A stretch of 64,000 bases of DNA from DATKMK01 sp035541895 (GTDB lineage Bacteria; Desulfobacterota; Binatia; HRBIN30; JACQVA1): positions 105,315-169,314 of the forward strand of contig DATKMK010000043.1 of assembly GCA_035541895.1 (NCBI GenBank), written 5' to 3'. The notes under the pieces are model-generated. The model saw only the letters and a program-made list of their open reading frames with translations, was not told the origin of the DNA and searched no databases. Positions 63,373 to 64,000 of this stretch are shown here, one piece after another. Each line of letters starts with the position of its first letter. Positions within the stretch are counted from its first letter, which is position 1. The position numbers and the translations under genes are program-made.

Positions 63373-64000
63373 ATGAACCGACAAGCACGAACGACGACGC
63401 GGCTCGGGATTCTCGTCGTCGCACTGAGCATCACTCGCCCGAGTCGTGCCCTGCCACTCGACGACACACCGACACCAACGATGACCAATGCCCCGACGGC
63501 CACCCCGACTGTCGGCGCGCTGAGCATTTGGCCGCCTGACACCGTGCCCACCACCGCTGACGGCAATGATGAATCGCCGGTCGAGCTGGGGGTGAAATTC
63601 ACCGCCGATGTCGATGGCGAGATCGCCGGCATTCGTTACTACAAGAGCGCGGCCAACACCGGCACGCATACCGGGTCCCTGTGGACCAGCGACGGCACCT
63701 TGCTCGCCACCGGGACGTTCGCGAGCGAGACATCGTCGGGCTGGCAGCAACTCGTCTTTGCCGAACCGGTAGCGATCAGCGCGAACGGCGTCTACGTCGC
63801 CTCGTATCACACGACCGCGGGCCACTACGCGGGTGACGTCGACTACTTCGCCACCGCCGGCGTGGACAATCCACCGTTGCACGGGTTGGCGAACGGAGTG
63901 AGCGGCGGGAATGGCGTCTACGCCTACGGGGCGAGCGCATTCCCGACCAACACCTACCGCTCGGCCAATTACTGGGTCGACGTGCTGTTCACGTCGGCGG
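63373..64000 (+). CDS. DUF4082-domain secreted protein (3' truncated by window)
   Basis: The first 209 residues are visible. A likely signal sequence (LGILVVALSITRPSRALP) and a Thr/Pro-rich linker lead into a DUF4082 domain (GVKFTADVDGEIAGIRYYKS, GSLWTSDGTLLATGTFASET, VYVASYHTTAGHYA, GGNGVYAYGASAFPTNTY, then NYWVDVLF). DUF4082 is a beta-sandwich module found in extracellular, often multi-domain, surface proteins. More domains probably follow beyond the window. Confidence 0.88.
   Translation, partial: MNRQARTTTRLGILVVALSITRPSRALPLDDTPTPTMTNAPTATPTVGALSIWPPDTVPTTADGNDESPVELGVKFTADVDGEIAGIRYYKSAANTGTHTGSLWTSDGTLLATGTFASETSSGWQQLVFAEPVAISANGVYVASYHTTAGHYAGDVDYFATAGVDNPPLHGLANGVSGGNGVYAYGASAFPTNTYRSANYWVDVLFTSA

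Noticed and set aside
63058..63882. Minus-strand frame across the DUF4082 gene
   Set aside because: Shadow of the DUF4082 coding region and its promoter; no protein-like pattern.

Overview
The window is a high-GC bacterial chromosome segment with an ordinary gene-dense layout. The cell is Gram-negative: lpxA, lolA, an mltA-type murein hydrolase and several lipoprotein signals are present. It respires with c-type cytochromes (split ccm cluster). PhaR, CaiB-type CoA-transferases, paired DUF507 proteins, CQCGCG-type CcmH and CXXXY-type CcmE together suggest an uncultured lineage of the former Deltaproteobacteria, for example Binatota/Desulfobacterota-like. That placement is inference; no rRNA, tRNA or CRISPR array was seen.

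Layout. 1-4.6 kb: the 3' end of an ECHDC3-like crotonase gene, an MFS transporter, two tiny minus-strand genes, a CoxG-like SRPBCC protein, a GNAT acetyltransferase and a duplicated EthD-domain protein. 4.7-10.1 kb: rnj-ftsK-lolA-yajQ. 10.1-18.9 kb: accessory metabolism, with an amidase, a double-domain class III CoA-transferase, a glucose-dehydrogenase-like enzyme, a TetR/SnoaL/methyltransferase operon with a palindromic operator, an SDR and a tyrosine phosphatase. 19.2-21 kb: a secreted protein with a sorting-like tail, then an RHH/zinc-ribbon gene pair behind a 23-bp palindrome. 21-23.7 kb: a ZTP-type riboswitch, glyA, gpsA and a small zinc protein. 23.7-27.4 kb: a minus-strand run of nitrilase, cyclase, DUF1573 and PfkB. 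27.4-34.8 kb: phaR, a GAF-PAS-sigma54 activator, a sugar nucleotidyltransferase, purM, mltA and a class V aminotransferase. 34.9-38.9 kb: glcDEF, divergent from that aminotransferase, which suggests glycolate to glyoxylate to glycine conversion. 39-44.4 kb: a transposase remnant and a minus-strand luxE-luxC-aminotransferase-alcohol dehydrogenase operon. 44.5-49.8 kb: a LamG-like protein, groESL, two DUF507 genes, an RRM protein and a ferritin-like protein. 49.8-53 kb: a histidine kinase, an isoaspartyl peptidase and plsC. 53-59.5 kb: ccmABCD on the plus strand converging on ccmE-ccmF-ccmH-zinc ribbon on the minus strand. 59.7-64 kb: lpxA, yacG, pabC and pabB, then a DUF4082 secreted protein cut by the window end.

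The most notable items are: (1) the LuxE/LuxC acyl-reductase pair, both catalytic cysteines intact, in an overlapping operon with a class III transaminase and followed by a zinc alcohol dehydrogenase, with no luciferase nearby; (2) CcmE with a CXXXY motif instead of the heme-binding histidine, alongside a CcmH with a cysteine-rich CxCxC motif; (3) an apparently autoregulated RHH/zinc-ribbon gene pair; (4) three sequence families of tandem 7-nt repeats at gene boundaries, one of them inside the lolA reading frame; (5) the ZTP-type riboswitch before glyA.
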